DNA of 6,637 nucleotides from contig JALTCQ010000088.1 of assembly GCA_027074515.1 (NCBI GenBank), positions 1-6,637 of the forward strand. The letters are read 5' to 3'. This DNA comes from Microcaldota archaeon (lineage in GTDB: Archaea > Iainarchaeota > Iainarchaeia > JAADDC01). Below are positions 4,405 through 6,637 of the stretch, piece after piece. Numbering within the stretch: position 1 is the first letter of the stretch; every line of letters begins with the position of its first letter. The position numbers were made by a program, and so were the translations under genes. Under the pieces are notes generated by a model. That model worked only from the letters and a program-made list of their open reading frames with translations, ran no database searches and had not been told where the DNA came from.

Positions 4405-6605
4405 CGTTTCGCCCCCAGCACTGGCAGCTCTTTTTCAAATACCCCCGTCACAGCATCCAGGAACACCTTGTACTGCTTACCCTTGTGCTTTATGATCCCG
4501 ATCCAGACAGGACGGTAGATTGTACCCACTTTCTTGACCACAACACCGGGCCAGAGCGCGGGGAGCAGGTCCTTGACCCGCTCCTTTCCAAAGTTCGCCG
4601 AAAGGATGTCCTCAGGAGATATGCTCATCTCGGAGACGAGGAAACGGCCGAAGCTCGCCAAGACCGGGTCCGTGGGCTCGTAGGGTAGCATGAGGTCCAT
4701 GTTTAGCACGTATCTACCATTGTCCTCCGCCACAAACCTCGCATCACGGAGAAGGGCAAGATCACGCTCTGCAATCTCCGCGGGAATGTGGCCCTTCGCT
4801 ATGATCTCGGACAGGGTCGGTGCTGGCTGCCCTCTCTGTTGCACACCGTAGAGGAAGCCCACGATCTTGGCCTGCATCCTTGGGAGCTTGTATATGTGCT
4901 TGAGTCCGCGGGAGAAGACGATCTTGCCGTCCACAACGTGGATGAACTCGCCGTGATAGCCGTCTATGTACGTGATGCCCGTGAGCACGTTGCGCGGCTG
5001 GGAGAAAACGGAATACTCCACTTCCCAGACCGGAATGAACTTCAAATCCATTGAAATGATCTCGTTGCCTCCTCCGAGCATCCTGCCCAGCAGCCCATGC
5101 TTGTAACCGGCAAACATGCTGCGGGCCTTGTCCTCCATGATGCGGGAGACGAGGGCACGCACCTTTCCTTCACTCTCCGCGGCCATAGTATCAATATGTT
5201 CCTCATTCTTTATACCTTCATCGGCTGGCGACTCCGCGGGCTCGGGTTCCTGTGGTTTCTTCGGCTCCTCTGTAGGAGCTTGAGCAGCAACCATGGCAAC
5301 ATCCACCGCTATCTCTCTCCCCTCGTGCTGGCTGCGGCGAGGGCGAACACGAACAAGAAGCGCTCGGGACGTGGAGTCTGCACGGTCCCCCACGATGGCA
5401 ACACCTATAGGCAGGCGCTTCACGAAAACGCCCTGGTACTCCTTGGGGAGAACGGTGGGCATCCTCTTTTCCACCGCCCGCACGTCATCCGTGAAGACGA
5501 GCTTGTGGACGAAGAGCATGTCTAGCTGGGAAAGCACCCTTGAATCAATGGCGGCGGGCTGTTGAGTGGCAAAGAGAAGGGAACAACCCGGACGGCGGCC
5601 CTGTTTCACGTACTCAATGAGAGCATCCGTGGCAGGCGTTTTCTTGCCTCCAGAGGGCATGAGCGTGTGTGCCTCGTCGATTATCAGCCACGTAGGAGGA
5701 ATCTGGATCTCGCGCTTCTTAGACTCGGGGAGATCAAGGATCTTCGCTGCCTCTTGACGCGTAGCGATCTTTCTTGCCTGGAGAATGCGGCGAGCGAGGA
5801 CGCCTATAACCAGGGCGCCCACATTCTCCTCGAGGAAGGATACGTCGATGACCGTGATTACCCCTGGCTTGGAGAGATCGGAAAGTGCCGTGCCAGTTTC
5901 AGAGAAGATACCCCAGGAGCGAGCAGCGTAGAAACGGGAGAGAATAGCACGTATAGTCTCGGGCTTGAAGCCCTTATCCTTGTCCCTGAGCTCCTCCCAC
6001 TCCTCCAGGGTGTGTATGATGTCTTCGAGGGAATAGTCGTCGCCGTACTCCTTCTTCACGTGTTCCAAGACCTTCTCAAGGAGCATACCGGACGGAGAGA
6101 AACGATCCACCCCGAAGGTAAGCGCCCAGTCCTCCACGGTAAGCATAGACGGCTTTACGGAGAAAAGAGCGTCGTAGGTGCCCTTAGGAACATCCTTGGC
6201 GGCGCCAACAGGAATGAATATGCGCACATTTTCATATCCCTTCGGTGTCAGGCCCCATGACGTTAGAGCACGAATCTCGTCGGTCTGGCGGTTCGGCAGG
6301 CGCATGGACCAGTAGATGCCCACGGGGTCTATGACTATTGTGCCCACGTAGGGGTTCTTCTCTGCCAGCTCCTCAACAAAAACACCGAGCGTGTAGGATT
6401 TACCAGAACCACGCGCACCCGCAACGAAAATGACGTGAGGATAAAGGGCATCCACGTAAACGTCCCAGCCCTTGAAGGGTCCATCCTCTTCAACTCTACC
6501 TATGTGCAGGGCGCCCCTAAAGCCCTCACGGGAATACAAAGAAGCCTTTCTTCCAAGCAAAACCCGTCTCGTCTCCGGATCGTGAAGAACGTTGAGCTCC
6601 TCCAT
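4401..6605 (-). CDS. HerA-family (DUF87) ATPase with PepSY-like C-terminus
   Basis: HerA-family proteins are hexameric DNA-translocating ATPases of the HerA/FtsK superfamily, usually acting with a nuclease in end resection. In this 734-residue protein, Walker A is GARGSGKS (63-70), Walker B LIIDEAH (307-313), and the HerA-like stretch QGRRPG...ATQQP (335-350) carries candidate arginine fingers. An N-terminal segment (1-55) may be the small HAS-type barrel. A Pro/Glu-rich linker (about 441-475) leads to a C-terminal region with P525-V-W527...I547-D548-G-x2-G552, a likely winged helix (about 572-640), and P699-V-W701...L716-D717-A-V-T-G721. These flanking units resemble those of the tail-anchored protein near sepF. 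I chose the ATG at 6605 over the GTG at 6614, which lies within the Shine-Dalgarno GGAGTGAT. The 187-residue protein gene follows with a four-base overlap. Motor assignment is sure; the cellular role is not. Confidence 0.93.
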   Translation of the reverse strand: MEELNVLHDPETRRVLLGRKASLYSREGFRGALHIGRVEEDGPFKGWDVYVDALYPHVIFVAGARGSGKSYTLGVFVEELAEKNPYVGTIVIDPVGIYWSMRLPNRQTDEIRALTSWGLTPKGYENVRIFIPVGAAKDVPKGTYDALFSVKPSMLTVEDWALTFGVDRFSPSGMLLEKVLEHVKKEYGDDYSLEDIIHTLEEWEELRDKDKGFKPETIRAILSRFYAARSWGIFSETGTALSDLSKPGVITVIDVSFLEENVGALVIGVLARRILQARKIATRQEAAKILDLPESKKREIQIPPTWLIIDEAHTLMPSGGKKTPATDALIEYVKQGRRPGCSLLFATQQPAAIDSRVLSQLDMLFVHKLVFTDDVRAVEKRMPTVLPKEYQGVFVKRLPIGVAIVGDRADSTSRALLVRVRPRRSQHEGREIAVDVAMVAAQAPTEEPKKPQEPEPAESPADEGIKNEEHIDTMAAESEGKVRALVSRIMEDKARSMFAGYKHGLLGRMLGGGNEIISMDLKFIPVWEVEYSVFSQPRNVLTGITYIDGYHGEFIHVVDGKIVFSRGLKHIYKLPRMQAKIVGFLYGVQQRGQPAPTLSEIIAKGHIPAEIAERDLALLRDARFVAEDNGRYVLNMDLMLPYEPTDPVLASFGRFLVSEMSISPEDILSANFGKERVKDLLPALWPGVVVKKVGTIYRPVWIGIIKHKGKQYKVFLDAVTGVFEKELPVLGAKR

Positions 6606-6610
6606 GATAA

Positions 6611-6637
6611 TCACTCCATGAACGCGTCAAGGGTCGT
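6611..6637 (-). CDS. Possible C-terminus of an upstream gene
   Basis: On the minus strand the last bases read as eight open codons, TTLDAFME, then TGA at 6613-6611, five bases before the HerA-like ATG. Such tight spacing is typical of an operon, and the stop lies within the GGAGTGAT ribosome-binding site of the next gene. Eight codons are far too few to prove coding, and the gene's identity cannot be read from this window. Confidence 0.3.
   Translation of the reverse strand, partial: TTLDAFME

Noticed and set aside
5562..6260. Long plus-strand open frame (232 codons) opposite the HerA-like gene
   Set aside because: The minus strand here encodes a continuous HerA-family motor with Walker A and B. 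The antisense frame has no recognisable motif and is a shadow of GC-rich coding sequence.

Overview
The window is archaeal, most likely euryarchaeal. It carries an Orc1/Cdc6 replication initiator, ribosomal protein L44e, an archaeal-type SepF cell-division protein, a single-domain RadA/KaiC-like ATPase and a HerA-family (DUF87) ATPase. Translation starts are preceded by purine-rich Shine-Dalgarno motifs of the GGAGGTGAT type, and the tRNA gene does not encode its CCA end. I cannot name the lineage from sequence alone. SepF points to an FtsZ-dividing archaeon, and a thermoplasmatal or related euryarchaeal origin is only a guess.

Layout. Positions 1-403 contain no credible protein gene. They hold a tRNA-Ala(CGC) on the minus strand, flanked on both sides by a cluster of perfect short hairpins; two of these belong to a repeated GGGTTATAGGGG...CCCC element. 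Next is a tight minus-strand operon read right to left: sepF (2187-1828), a tail-anchored membrane protein (1831-1127, ATGA overlap with sepF) and a RadA/KaiC-like ATPase (1111-404, 15 bp downstream). Divergent from it, across about 70 bp, is the orc1/cdc6 initiator (+, 2258-3457), followed by the L44e gene (+, 3508-3810). A hairpin at 3819-3838 separates L44e from a convergent minus-strand pair: a HerA-like ATPase of 734 residues (6605-4401) and an unrecognised 187-residue protein (4404-3841), again with an ATGA overlap. The last 27 bases may hold the C-terminus of a further minus-strand gene.

The most interesting observation is that the HerA-like ATPase has, after its motor domain, a C-terminal extension resembling the soluble part of the tail-anchored protein encoded with sepF. 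Each protein has two P-h-W ... h-D-[AG]-x2-G units. The second unit has the same W-to-D spacing in both proteins and is preceded in both by an IS-x-[DE]-[DE] segment at similar distance. Together with sepF coupling and the nearby replication initiator, this suggests, as a hypothesis, a module linking a HerA/FtsK-superfamily DNA translocase to the membrane and the division site. Archaea generally lack FtsK, and HerA has been proposed as its counterpart.
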